NCBI GenBank assembly: GCA_903906305.1
Contig: CAIVJR010000009.1
Location: 100,687-141,455 of the forward strand
DNA from: an uncultured bacterium
GTDB taxonomy: Bacteria > Patescibacteriota > Dojkabacteria > SC72
DNA: 40,769 bases
Reading direction: 5' to 3'
Part shown: positions 30,470-40,412 of the stretch, one piece after another
Position numbering within the stretch: the stretch's first letter is position 1
Layout: every line of letters starts with the position of its first letter
Program-made: the position numbers and the translations under genes
Notes under the pieces: model-generated
The model's input: only the letters and a program-made list of their open reading frames with translations
What the model was told of the DNA's origin: nothing
Databases searched by the model: none

Positions 30470-33078
30470 AAAAAATCTTACTAATACTAACAATTTCAGC
30501 ATTTGTATTTCTCTTTGCTTTTGCATTTAGAACAAAAATAATTGCATATTGTTGTGGTGGATGGTATTGGTGTTGTGATGGGCCACAACCCCTCTATGAA
30601 TGTTCTGAACACTGTGGTCCTTGTCCATACTGCCAAGGACCTCCTCCTCCGAGTTGTACCCCAGGTGCTTGTGGAGGTTGCACCCCCTCATGCCCTGCAG
30701 GTCAAAGTACAACAGTAAGTGGTCCATTATGCCAATCTGGCTCTGTAAGTAGTTGCACCGGTTCAAACGGATGTGATCCTTGTACTTTAACAGGTGGCGC
30801 ATGTTACTATCCTGAAACCAATCTCACTCCATCTATACCCGCAAGCATCAGTATCATTGTAGACGGCAAAACATATACTCTCTCAACTAATCCAGCAGCA
30901 CCAACGCAGATAAAACTACCTGCCGTAAGTTCCTCAAATGTACAAATATCAGTACCAACATTTACAGCACCAGCAACATCAAGAGGAGGTGGATATTACT
31001 TCATAGCCAACAACTACGGAGTAGGTGACGAATGGAAAACATGGACAACATGCTCAGGAATAGCAGGTGAAGACTTCTGTACCACAGTACCAAACACAAA
31101 CAATACCCAAAACTTTGTTCCAACAACTAAAACAGTAAATCAAACATTAAAAGAAGGTGCCATAGGGAAGATATCTGGAATGTATACAACATTGGACAAA
31201 TGTAACAATACATATAAATATTCATTACCAATAGAAGGGTATTATATTGTTGATACAGTACCAGTTACTCCACCAATAGTCGATCCTGAAGATCTAATAC
31301 CAGATATCACAACAGATATTACAGCAAAAGGATGCACCTCACTGATAAACAGTGGTTCAGAGGTTAATAACCCACTTCATATTGAAGCTACAACATCAGA
31401 TACAAATTCAAATAACGAAATAGACGCATTTACCATATGGCTAAGTAAGGACAATACTGTACCCCCTACAGGAACAATATCCACTTCTTACACTGGAAGC
31501 ACAGATACTGACCTAGGAATAATGATAAAAAAGAATGGAGGGACATGGGATAATCCAAATATATATTCTACAAATGCTGATCTCACATGGGGGCAGATAA
31601 CTGATGGATATGTAAGAATCGGAAGTGAGAATATCATTAGAATATATGATGTATCTGTAACTCAAACAACAAATATATCTTTTGATTACAAATTAGAACT
31701 TCTCACAAACACAAGCAATTTCTATGGAGAATACAATATATATGGAGGTGTATTGGATACATATATGATAAATGGAAATGTTCTTGATCAAAGCTATTTT
31801 AAGAAATTTTTTAATTGGGGTATAGACCTTGTAAATCCAACAGTAGATGATATTGTGCAACAAGTACAAGACGCTACAAATACAAGAATAACCTGGGCCA
31901 TAAACGATACACTTAGTGGAGTAGGCAGAATGGTTATGAATGCGTACAGAACAGGAGGAACAGAATTCGATCAATTAAGACTCTATCTGCCAGTCGCATA
32001 TACAACACTTAAAGGTTCAATTCTGTTAGATTCTAATAGTAATATCCCTGCATCATTTGATATTGGATTATACAATGGTTCAAATACTCTAATCTTTGAC
32101 AACCATTTAGGAGAAACAGATTTACTTAACATTGGTACAAACGAGGGTGGCTCAATTAATATATATATCACAGCATATGACAAAGCATGTAACACAAGTA
32201 GTACAAGCGAATCAATAGATTTAGATCCATGGTTTGCAACAAGAGGCGGAACAGTCTATTCACAAAACAATATCTCCTCAAATGCAAAAGATGTCTCCAC
32301 TGTTACCACATTGGATGGAGTATTTAATGCAAATACACTAATGGACAAAGAATTAATTGACTTAGGGACAGAACTTTTAGCAACAAGAAATACCACAATA
32401 TCAACTCTCATTCATTCTAATTTAGGAGCAGTAAAAGGAGCATTGCTCTACGATTCGAACAATATGAAGAACTATTGGTTTGATCAATTAATGTCAAAAT
32501 TCAGTCATCAAACTCCTAAAGCTACCCCCTTTAATAACATCACAACAAGCGTTTCAAGTGATTGCCTCGGAGGAGCCACCTGTTCTTACTATTCAGAAAC
32601 TGATATCACTATTCCTTCAGGATATGTGTGTGATACCCCCACGCTATTTGCTTCGAAAGGAAATATAAATATTGAACCAAATGTTACAAGTGATCAAAAT
32701 GTACTTTCAGGGTGTATATTCTTAGCCGGAAATAATATTAATATTCTTGATGGGGACTATAAATCAACAGGAAGCATTATTGAATACGACTATTTAGAGG
32801 GCTTTTTGATTGCTGAAAATCAAATTAACTTTCCACTAGTAGATATTAGTAGATCACTGAGAGATGGAATAGAGATTTTTGGAGGAGCAGTTGCATTAGG
32901 GTCAACACCAGTTACTGGAGAAAGTGCAATCTCAATAAAGCGTGATTTAAGACTTTTCAGTCAAATAAATCCAGCTGTAGTATTAACATATGATAATAAA
33001 TATTCCAGTATTGCATCTATATTTTTTGGTGCAGAGGCTCCAATATTTAGACAAGAAGTAGGGTTTAAATCATTTTAA
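30466..33078 (+). CDS. Large Cys-rich secreted surface protein of module 3
   Basis: The 870-aa protein starts at a TTG that overlaps the stop of the anchor gene. The signal peptide is about residues 1-23. A short Cys/Pro-rich segment (YCCGGWYWCCDGPQP, CSEHCGPCPYCQGPPPP, GACGGCTPSCPAGQ) replaces the longer Cys-rich ends of the paralogues. From ~residue 115 on it aligns throughout: ATSRGGGYYFIANNYG, DLDPWFATRGGTVYS, and the C-terminal GCIFLAGNNINI...LFSQINPAVVLTYDNKYSS. It is the most diverged of the three copies. Its close spacing (17 bases) to the pilin-like gene links the module family to pili. Confidence 0.84.
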   Translation: MKKILLILTISAFVFLFAFAFRTKIIAYCCGGWYWCCDGPQPLYECSEHCGPCPYCQGPPPPSCTPGACGGCTPSCPAGQSTTVSGPLCQSGSVSSCTGSNGCDPCTLTGGACYYPETNLTPSIPASISIIVDGKTYTLSTNPAAPTQIKLPAVSSSNVQISVPTFTAPATSRGGGYYFIANNYGVGDEWKTWTTCSGIAGEDFCTTVPNTNNTQNFVPTTKTVNQTLKEGAIGKISGMYTTLDKCNNTYKYSLPIEGYYIVDTVPVTPPIVDPEDLIPDITTDITAKGCTSLINSGSEVNNPLHIEATTSDTNSNNEIDAFTIWLSKDNTVPPTGTISTSYTGSTDTDLGIMIKKNGGTWDNPNIYSTNADLTWGQITDGYVRIGSENIIRIYDVSVTQTTNISFDYKLELLTNTSNFYGEYNIYGGVLDTYMINGNVLDQSYFKKFFNWGIDLVNPTVDDIVQQVQDATNTRITWAINDTLSGVGRMVMNAYRTGGTEFDQLRLYLPVAYTTLKGSILLDSNSNIPASFDIGLYNGSNTLIFDNHLGETDLLNIGTNEGGSINIYITAYDKACNTSSTSESIDLDPWFATRGGTVYSQNNISSNAKDVSTVTTLDGVFNANTLMDKELIDLGTELLATRNTTISTLIHSNLGAVKGALLYDSNNMKNYWFDQLMSKFSHQTPKATPFNNITTSVSSDCLGGATCSYYSETDITIPSGYVCDTPTLFASKGNINIEPNVTSDQNVLSGCIFLAGNNINILDGDYKSTGSIIEYDYLEGFLIAENQINFPLVDISRSLRDGIEIFGGAVALGSTPVTGESAISIKRDLRLFSQINPAVVLTYDNKYSSIASIFFGAEAPIFRQEVGFKSF

Positions 33079-33095
33079 TTTGATATACTAATATA

Positions 33096-34070
33096 ATGAA
33101 AAAAGAAAGATATTCTGCACAAGCGTTAGCAATAGCAATGGTAGTTTTAGTAGTTTCCTCCATACTAGCTATCTCTATTTACTCCAGAGTATCAAAAGAC
33201 AAATCTCTTTCACTTGATGAAAGAAATTCTGCAGAGGCTCTTGAGATCTCTGATCTGATTTTAAACTATCTAACGGCATCTCCAATTGATTCAACCATTA
33301 ATACGATCGAAGAAACAGGAACTCAATCTCTTGCAGATCCTTCAGGAATAACTCTAACAGAAAGTGCAACAAAGACAGAAATTAGTGATTTACTAGATAG
33401 CCTTTCTGGCGTATCAAATAGTCTAGACAATCTAAGTATTTGTCCAATTACAGTTTCAGATAATACATATTTTTTGAACATTAGAAAAGCAGATCTAGAT
33501 ACATATTTTGAAGTACGCCCAGGGCAAATTATGGCTTTACCAGTAAAAGGTATATCCCTACCAGTTGACGCTAATGCATGCACAACAACAATTAAAACAG
33601 CTGTTCGAGGTGATAGTGGAGCAGGATTTTCAGTAACAAAAGTCTATGCCCGAAACTATACCAATGGCATTGCCTCATCATACAAACCATACCAGGAAGA
33701 AGATGTTCTTCATTACTGTTTTGCAACATCATCAACATGTAATAGTGAAGGAACACTTGGTGGTGGGTTGAACTGGATTCCATTCAAAGATGATGGTACA
33801 GAAAACATAACTGTGGCTCTTAATGAAATTAAAACATACAATAGTGATGATTACCGTCTAGATGAAATAAAAATAACCGCTATTGGAGGAACAATTGGAA
33901 TTTCATACAACATTCCAACTACATGTACAGAAGAGTTAAATATGATTAATGTACAAGCTGGAGCAAACTGCAGCGGAACATACAGAGGAAAATCTGTATT
34001 AATCCCTGCAAAACAGTGGGAAGTACCACTTTTCAACTATGTACTCTTCAATGGTGAAGGCTCCCTCTAG
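33096..34070 (+). CDS. PilX/pilin-like secreted protein
   Basis: The 324-aa protein has a short basic start (MKKERYSAQA) followed by one long hydrophobic helix (about residues 9-29, LAIAMVVLVVSSILAISIYS), then a run of charged residues (RVSKDKSLSLDERNSAEALEISD) with no cleavable-looking end. This is the pattern of PilX-like minor pilins, where an alpha1 helix continues into the periplasm. The C-terminal part is beta-rich with a few Cys (CFATSSTCNSEG, CTEELNMINV..NCSG). There is no canonical GFTLIE prepilin site, so the assignment rests on topology. It ends 22 bases before the oxidoreductase start. Confidence 0.62.
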   Translation: MKKERYSAQALAIAMVVLVVSSILAISIYSRVSKDKSLSLDERNSAEALEISDLILNYLTASPIDSTINTIEETGTQSLADPSGITLTESATKTEISDLLDSLSGVSNSLDNLSICPITVSDNTYFLNIRKADLDTYFEVRPGQIMALPVKGISLPVDANACTTTIKTAVRGDSGAGFSVTKVYARNYTNGIASSYKPYQEEDVLHYCFATSSTCNSEGTLGGGLNWIPFKDDGTENITVALNEIKTYNSDDYRLDEIKITAIGGTIGISYNIPTTCTEELNMINVQAGANCSGTYRGKSVLIPAKQWEVPLFNYVLFNGEGSL

Positions 34071-34092
34071 TAATTTACAAACCATATTGAAT

Positions 34093-35796
34093 ATGCCAGC
34101 TAATAGATATTGCATAAAACTAGGCGGAGAATCTGGTCAAGGAATTAACACTCTTGGTATACTTCTCAGTAAAGCCATAAAATCAATAGGATATAACATC
34201 TTTTCATATCGTGAATACCCATCCCTGATTAAAGGTGGTGTTGCATCATATCAAATAGATCTCGCAAGTAAATACATAGCTTCATCCTCAAAATCATGCC
34301 ATATATTGGTAATATTAGATCCTGAAGCAGTACATGAATATCTTCATTCCCTAAATGCTAATGGTATTCTACTGTATGATGATAAGCAAGTAGTATTTAC
34401 ACAAGAAGAACAAGATTGGATAAAACAAAATAATGTTCATACCATTTACCTTGATTCACAGACAATAGCCATCAATGCAGGAGGTTCTCCAATCATGTCC
34501 AATATTGTCATGACTAGCTTCCTTTGGAAGTTACTTGGTTTTAACCCAGAAGATCTCACCAATATTGTTAAAGAAATATTTGCGTCTAAAGGAGATGATG
34601 TAATAAACAAAAATATCCTCTGTTTAAATGCAGGATACAATGCATCTGAATTCAAAAATGAATATTTACAAAATACACTCATTCCAGAACAGCTCAAGCA
34701 AGAAAATAGCAGTAAGATATTAACAGGCAATGATGCAATTGCATTAGGAGCAATATCCGCAGGAGTACGTGCATACTATGGCTATCCAATGACCCCTGCA
34801 ACCACCATATTCAAATATTTAGGAAATACATACAAAGAGACAGGTATACTCATAAAACAAGCAGAAAGCGAAATCACAGCCGTACAAATGGCACTAGGAA
34901 GTATGGCAATGGGAACCAGGGCACTAACAGCCACATCAGGAGGTGGTTTTGACCTAATGCAAGAAACCATATCATGTGCAGGAATAACGGAAACACCGTT
35001 GGTAATAGTCTTAGCTCAAAGAATAGGGGCAGGAACAGGAGTACCCACGTGGACAGGAAGCAGTGATATACATACAGCAGTAAAATCTGGACATGGTGAA
35101 TTTCCAAAAACAGTACTTTGCGTAAGTGATGTACAATCAGGATATATCTTAATCCAACAAGCTTTCAACATTGCAGAAATATATCAAATCCCCGTAATAG
35201 TTCTAACTGAGAAACAAATAGCTGAATCACTTTTTACAGTGGAAACATTACCACAACCATTACAAATCCAAAGAGGAACATACGACGGAGAAAGTAGATA
35301 CACGATAACCAATACAGGAATATCACCAAGATGGATACCAAGCTTTGACAAAAAACCATATCTAAATACAAGTGACGAGCATAATCAAAATAGTCAAAGT
35401 ACAGAAAATGCGGAAGAGATAAAAGCAATGTCAGACAAAAGAATGCAAAAGCATGCAACATTGTTAAGTAATCTACCAGAACCAACCCTCTATGGTGACC
35501 CTAATGTACCAACTGTATTAGTTGGCTGTGGAAGTACAAAAAATCCTGTCATAGATGCCATAAACGAAGGAATGAACATTGCATACCTCCACTATGAATA
35601 TATATTCCCAACTAAAACCCAAGCATTAATGAATTTAGTCTCTTCAGGCAAACGAATAATATTTGTAGAGAATAATCAAACAGGAGAGTTAGGGAAAATA
35701 TTAACAGAGGCATCGGGATACCAATTTAAAGAAAAGGTCCTTAAATACGATGGAAGACCATTGTTCCTAGAAGATATATTAAACATACAAATATAA
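34093..35796 (+). CDS. 2-oxoacid:ferredoxin oxidoreductase, fused gamma-alpha subunit
   Basis: The 567-aa protein joins a gamma domain (about residues 1-185, with GGESGQGINTLGILL) to an alpha (pyrimidine-binding) domain starting GNDAIALGAISAGVRAYYGYPMTPAT and including TATSGGGFDLMQETI and SAG-type loops. It catalyses CoA-dependent oxidative decarboxylation of a 2-oxoacid together with the beta subunit. I chose the start at 34093 (MPANRYCIKLGGESGQG) since the longer frame from 34039 overlaps the pilin-like gene and adds no homologous sequence. The stop overlaps the beta start (TAATG). No ferredoxin-like delta subunit is encoded nearby. Confidence 0.92.
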   Translation: MPANRYCIKLGGESGQGINTLGILLSKAIKSIGYNIFSYREYPSLIKGGVASYQIDLASKYIASSSKSCHILVILDPEAVHEYLHSLNANGILLYDDKQVVFTQEEQDWIKQNNVHTIYLDSQTIAINAGGSPIMSNIVMTSFLWKLLGFNPEDLTNIVKEIFASKGDDVINKNILCLNAGYNASEFKNEYLQNTLIPEQLKQENSSKILTGNDAIALGAISAGVRAYYGYPMTPATTIFKYLGNTYKETGILIKQAESEITAVQMALGSMAMGTRALTATSGGGFDLMQETISCAGITETPLVIVLAQRIGAGTGVPTWTGSSDIHTAVKSGHGEFPKTVLCVSDVQSGYILIQQAFNIAEIYQIPVIVLTEKQIAESLFTVETLPQPLQIQRGTYDGESRYTITNTGISPRWIPSFDKKPYLNTSDEHNQNSQSTENAEEIKAMSDKRMQKHATLLSNLPEPTLYGDPNVPTVLVGCGSTKNPVIDAINEGMNIAYLHYEYIFPTKTQALMNLVSSGKRIIFVENNQTGELGKILTEASGYQFKEKVLKYDGRPLFLEDILNIQI

Positions 35797-36653
35797 TGGC
35801 AATAGATATAAACGAATACAATTCAAAGCTTAAACCCACATGGTGTCCAGGATGTGGAAATTTCCTAATACATATGTCCTTGAAAAAGGCACTTTCAGAA
35901 CTAAACATAACCCCATCACAAACATATATAGCCTTTGATATCGGTTGTAATGGCAATGGAGCAGACAAAATAAATACATATGCATTTAAGGGATTACATG
36001 GAAGAGCAATCCCACTATCAGCGGGCCTGCATTTAGCAAATAGAAAATTCACAGTCATAGCAGACTTAGGAGATGGCGCATGCTTCCATGAAGGATTAGA
36101 CCATCTGATACACGCCATACGATCCAACTATGACATTACTATAATAATACATAACAACCAAAACTTTGCATTAACCACAGGACAAGCAACACTTACAACA
36201 GATGAAGAAAAACCTATGTATGGACTCCCAGATAGCAAGCCTGAGAGGACCTTAGAGCCATCTGAAATAATCCTAAGCGCTAATCCGTCCTTGTATGCAC
36301 GCGGATATTCTGGTGATATGCAACAAATGACTGAACTAATCAAAGCAGGAATACAAAACAAAGGATGTAGTGTAATTGAGATAATGCAATTATGTCCAAC
36401 CTACAATGAAGAATGTACTCCTCAATGGTTTATGCAACGAATACACAAAATAGAAGATACTAACAGAACATTAGAAGAGGCAAGAAAAGTAGGAACAATT
36501 ACTGATGAAAGCATAAATACTGGTATAATATATCGCAATACGCAACTCAAAACATTCTACGAGCTACTAGAAAATCGAAAAGATACACAAACCGAACTAG
36601 TAGATGAAGTAAAACAGTATGATGTTCAAAAATTATTTGACCAATTTAAATAA
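35796..36653 (+). CDS. 2-oxoacid:ferredoxin oxidoreductase, beta (TPP-binding) subunit
   Basis: The 285-aa protein has TWCPGCGNF near the N-terminus (cluster-ligand cysteines), DIGCNGNGADKIN, and the thiamine-diphosphate motif GDGACFHEGLDHLIHAIRSN ending in HNNQNFALTTGQAT. Electrons pass to ferredoxin. PTYNEECTPQW is the usual PxCxTxN-like region in altered form. The ATG overlaps the preceding stop by one base, and its own stop overlaps the next ATG in the same way, so the three genes are translationally coupled. Substrate (pyruvate versus other 2-oxoacids) is not decidable here. Confidence 0.93.
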   Translation: MAIDINEYNSKLKPTWCPGCGNFLIHMSLKKALSELNITPSQTYIAFDIGCNGNGADKINTYAFKGLHGRAIPLSAGLHLANRKFTVIADLGDGACFHEGLDHLIHAIRSNYDITIIIHNNQNFALTTGQATLTTDEEKPMYGLPDSKPERTLEPSEIILSANPSLYARGYSGDMQQMTELIKAGIQNKGCSVIEIMQLCPTYNEECTPQWFMQRIHKIEDTNRTLEEARKVGTITDESINTGIIYRNTQLKTFYELLENRKDTQTELVDEVKQYDVQKLFDQFK

Positions 36654-38761
36654 TGGAAAATGTAATATTCTCACCTAAATCAATAGCCATAGTTGGAGCA
36701 TCCCAAGACTCAGAAAAAATTGCCTCTGTAATTCTTAAAAACCTCCTTGAAGGAGGATACAATGGAAAAGTATTTCCCATTAATCCTAAGTATGAAGAAA
36801 TACAAGGAAGACAATCATACCCTGACATTATTTCAGTAAAAGAAAGTATTGATTTAGTTTGTATCGCAATACCATATCAATTTGTTGATACAATCATAGA
36901 TCAATGTATTAAAAAGAAAGTAAAGTCGGTAGTTATAATTACTGCTGGATTTAAGGAAACTGGAGACGAGGGCAAAGCCTTAGAATTAAAAATTGCAGAG
37001 AAATTACAAATAGCGGGAATTAGATTACTTGGACCAAATTGTCTTGGATTCATAAATAACAAAGCAAAGATAAACCTTTCCTTTGCAAGACAGAATCCTG
37101 GAGATGGAAATATTGCATTTGTATCACAATCAGGAGCATTTTGTACTGCAATCTTAGATATGGCTTGTGAGAGTGGAATAGGATTCTCCCATATAATATC
37201 TCTTGGAAATAAAGCAGATATACATGAGAATGAGTTAATGCTAGACCTACTTTTTGACAAAGATGTAAAAGCATTAGCTTTGTATCTTGAAGAATTTGCT
37301 GATGGAAAAGAATTTATCGCTCTTGCTCAGAAAGCCAAGAAACCAATACTATTAATAGCTCCAGGTAGCTCTGAAAAAGCCAAACAAGCCATCTCATCAC
37401 ATACAGGATCTCTAGCTTCATCATATGACACAATCGTTGCAGCTGTAAAAAAAGGAAACATCATTATGGCAGACAATTCAGAAGATCTCTTTGAATTAAT
37501 AATGCTCATAAATCAGGATGCAATTCCAGATGGAAGAAAAATCGCAATTATAACCAACGCTGGAGGACCAGGAATACTTGCGACAGATGCAGTAGAAAAG
37601 GAAAATTTAGAATTGACAGAAATAGGAGAAAAAACAAAACAGAAATTGCTTAAAGTATTACCAAGAGAATCAAACATTAAAGATCCAATAGATCTTCTTG
37701 GAGACGCAAAAAGTGATAGATATGAATTAGCAATGGAAACAGTATTAGAAGAAAAAGATGTCGATTCAATATTTGCAATTTTAACACCACAACTAATTAC
37801 AGATATCGAAGGTACTGCACAGAAGATTGTAGATATGAGCAAACAAACATCCAAACCTATCTATGCATGTTTCTTAGGTGGAAAAGATGTAAAAGCTGGA
37901 TTTAGAATACTAAAGCATAACAATCAACCATCATTTAATGATATTCAAGAAGGTATACACCTAATAGCTAAATTGGCAAAATTTGAAGAAAATAAAGAAA
38001 AGACAAAAGTAGTGAATTGTGATGATTACAAAGTAAGGGCTAAGCACAAGAAAGAAGTTAGTGAATATACTAATGGGGAAGAGATCAAAATACTGCCAGA
38101 AAACCTAGCAATATCGTTGCTTCAAGAATTTAAAATAGACATTCCACAAGAATTAGTTACTGGAAGTATTGAAGAAGCAGTAGACTTCGCAGCAATGAAT
38201 TTTCCTGTAGCTATAAAGGCTACAGCAAAGGATTTAGCACATAAAACAGATTTCAAGGGTATATATCTAGATATTAGAACTATCTCTGAATTTGAGGAGA
38301 AATTTGTGGAGTTAAGAGAAAATATCTCAAAGATAACAGGTAACCCTGCACCAGAAATTCTCGTTCAGGAAATGATAGATGGAAAGGTAGAATTTTTCAT
38401 TGGAGCAAATAGGGAAGGGGATTCGAAGATATATGAAAAAGATGGAAAAGGTTTTGGACATCTTTTAGCAATAGGACAAGGCGGAATATATACAGAAGTA
38501 TATAAAGATATTAAACATATACTGGTTCCAGAAAATGATGAGAAAATCAAGGATCTCTTTGATGAAACAAAGGTTTCAATGATTATAAATGGATACAGAG
38601 GGAAACCTGTACTAGCTAAAGAAAAGATCCTAGATTTAATAACTAAAGTAGAAAAATTACTTATCAACTATCCTGAAATCATTTCCATGGATATTAATCC
38701 AGTTATGATAACTGAAAAACGTGCGGTTGTGGTTGATGCTAAATTCTATGTTAAGAAGTAG
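36653..38761 (+). CDS. Acyl-CoA (acetyl-CoA) synthetase, ADP-forming, fused alpha-beta
   Basis: The 702-aa protein converts acyl-CoA + ADP + Pi to acid + ATP + CoA. The alpha part has an N-terminal CoA-binding Rossmann fold (SIAIVGASQDSEK), RLLGPNCLGF, FVSQSGAFCTAI, and the phosphohistidine loop SSH250TGSLASS. The beta part (about residues 480-702) is an ATP-grasp domain: FPVAIKATAKDLAHKTDFKG, ILVQEMIDGKVEFFIGANRE and GFGHLLAIGQGGIYTEVYKD. Following the oxidoreductase with TAATG overlap, it gives substrate-level ATP from 2-oxoacids, the classic archaeal/CPR fermentation step. The 3' end overlaps murE convergently by 11 bases. Confidence 0.94.
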   Translation: MENVIFSPKSIAIVGASQDSEKIASVILKNLLEGGYNGKVFPINPKYEEIQGRQSYPDIISVKESIDLVCIAIPYQFVDTIIDQCIKKKVKSVVIITAGFKETGDEGKALELKIAEKLQIAGIRLLGPNCLGFINNKAKINLSFARQNPGDGNIAFVSQSGAFCTAILDMACESGIGFSHIISLGNKADIHENELMLDLLFDKDVKALALYLEEFADGKEFIALAQKAKKPILLIAPGSSEKAKQAISSHTGSLASSYDTIVAAVKKGNIIMADNSEDLFELIMLINQDAIPDGRKIAIITNAGGPGILATDAVEKENLELTEIGEKTKQKLLKVLPRESNIKDPIDLLGDAKSDRYELAMETVLEEKDVDSIFAILTPQLITDIEGTAQKIVDMSKQTSKPIYACFLGGKDVKAGFRILKHNNQPSFNDIQEGIHLIAKLAKFEENKEKTKVVNCDDYKVRAKHKKEVSEYTNGEEIKILPENLAISLLQEFKIDIPQELVTGSIEEAVDFAAMNFPVAIKATAKDLAHKTDFKGIYLDIRTISEFEEKFVELRENISKITGNPAPEILVQEMIDGKVEFFIGANREGDSKIYEKDGKGFGHLLAIGQGGIYTEVYKDIKHILVPENDEKIKDLFDETKVSMIINGYRGKPVLAKEKILDLITKVEKLLINYPEIISMDINPVMITEKRAVVVDAKFYVKK

Positions 38762-40343
38762 TTAATAGCTTCTTTGTTTCTTCAATATCATTCCAGGGAT
38801 ATTCCGTTTGACCAAAACACAACGATTTCTCGTGTGCTTTTCCAGTAATAACAATGGTATCTCCACTTCTTGCTAATTCTAAACCTTTTTTAATAGCATC
38901 TCTTCGATTAGTAACATTGCTGCTCATATCATCAAACCTAATAAGTTCACCATTTTTGTTATTTCCTTCTTTCCATCCAGATTCTATTTGATCATTTATA
39001 TCTTTTAAGCTTTCCAACCTTGGATCTTCAGCTGTAAGTATTGTAATATCCGCTAGCTCATTAGAAATCTTTCCCATCATAGGTCTTTTATAGAAATCTC
39101 TATGTCCTGCACTTCCAAACACATTAATTATTCTTCCTTCTTTTCTATACTTTTTAATTGAGCTCAATACTTCAAAAAGAGCATTTGGAGTATGAGCATA
39201 ATCAACAATCACTTTAAACGGTGTTTCTTGAAGAATCTGCATTCTACCTATTACTGTACTAAATGTTGAGATATATTTAACACAATTTTCTATAGAAATA
39301 CCTTCTTGCATACAAATCAAAGAAGCACACATAAAGTTACTCACATTATATTCTCCTAAGATTGGAAGATTTACATCAAAATATAAATTCTGGTATTTTA
39401 GCTGAAAACTTAAACCTTTTTCTGTCTCTACAATATCTCTACTCATTAAATCTGAATCCCCAATTCTACTGTATGTTTGATATACAGATGCGATTTTTGA
39501 TAACACATCAAATGATTTATCATCCTTGTTGAGTATAGTCATTCCATTGGCCTTTAAATGGTTAGAAATCAGCAATGATTTTGCATTGCAGTAGTTTTCC
39601 CAAGTTTTATGATAATCCAAATGCTCAGACGTAATATTGGTATATCCAACTTCTTCAAACTTTAGACCTGCCAATCTACCTTGCTCAAGTCCGTGTGAAG
39701 TACTTTCAATAATGATATGTGTACATTGGGCATCCTCTGCAATTTTTATAATCTGTGCCACCTCTTGAGAAGATGGTGTTGTAGTATGCAAAAAGCCGGT
39801 ATCTATTTCTTTGTCATCAATAATACAAGATACAGTTGTAATCAATGCTGGCTTGAATCCTGCGTTCTTGAGGATATGATAGATCATTGTACAAGTAGAG
39901 GTCTTTCCATCAGTACCCGTAACACCTATATATTTTATTTTAGATTGATCTACAAAATATAGGGGAGCTATATCTGATTGAATAAACGCTTCTTTTGCTG
40001 AATCGTTCATTTGCCCTGATTCATAACCATCTGTTATTTGATGGTAAAAATGACCTATTTCATATCCCTTAATATCCTTATTATCCTCAAATATTATTGC
40101 TTGAATTTTTTGAGGCAGATCATTGGAATAAAGATAGAAATCTCCAGATAAATGTTCTCCAATATTGGGATTTCTATAATTAATTACAATTCCTAGTTTC
40201 TCTAATTTTTCAGTATTATCATTCTTTTTGAGATCATAACCTATGATTTCAACGCCTAAGAGAGAAAGGAATCTGGCTATATAATAGGCGCCTTTTCCCC
40301 CTATACCCAAAATACTTATTTTTTTGATATTTGAATAATCCAT
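38751..40343 (-). CDS. MurE-like UDP-N-acetylmuramyl peptide ligase with MurC-like N-terminus
   Basis: The 530-aa Mur ligase adds an amino acid to a UDP-MurNAc peptide. Residues 8-30 (ISILGIGGKGAYYIARFLS) form a Rossmann GxGGxG motif as found in MurC/Mpl rather than the N-domain of MurE. The central ATPase domain (GVTGTDGKTST, residues 141-150) and the MurE signatures TTTPSSQEVAQI, ESTSHGLEQGRLAG, NITSEHLDYHKTW and VDYAHTPNAL are clear. The C-terminal specificity region reads AEDPRLES where DAP-adding enzymes have DNPR, so the substrate could differ. It is convergent with the ADP-forming synthetase. No other mur genes are in the window. Confidence 0.87.
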   Translation of the reverse strand: MDYSNIKKISILGIGGKGAYYIARFLSLLGVEIIGYDLKKNDNTEKLEKLGIVINYRNPNIGEHLSGDFYLYSNDLPQKIQAIIFEDNKDIKGYEIGHFYHQITDGYESGQMNDSAKEAFIQSDIAPLYFVDQSKIKYIGVTGTDGKTSTCTMIYHILKNAGFKPALITTVSCIIDDKEIDTGFLHTTTPSSQEVAQIIKIAEDAQCTHIIIESTSHGLEQGRLAGLKFEEVGYTNITSEHLDYHKTWENYCNAKSLLISNHLKANGMTILNKDDKSFDVLSKIASVYQTYSRIGDSDLMSRDIVETEKGLSFQLKYQNLYFDVNLPILGEYNVSNFMCASLICMQEGISIENCVKYISTFSTVIGRMQILQETPFKVIVDYAHTPNALFEVLSSIKKYRKEGRIINVFGSAGHRDFYKRPMMGKISNELADITILTAEDPRLESLKDINDQIESGWKEGNNKNGELIRFDDMSSNVTNRRDAIKKGLELARSGDTIVITGKAHEKSLCFGQTEYPWNDIEETKKLLTTS

Positions 40344-40412
40344 TATTATTAATTCAGGAATATATTTTGTTCCAAATTGTGAATATACGGGTATAAATGA
40401 TACGCAATTTAT

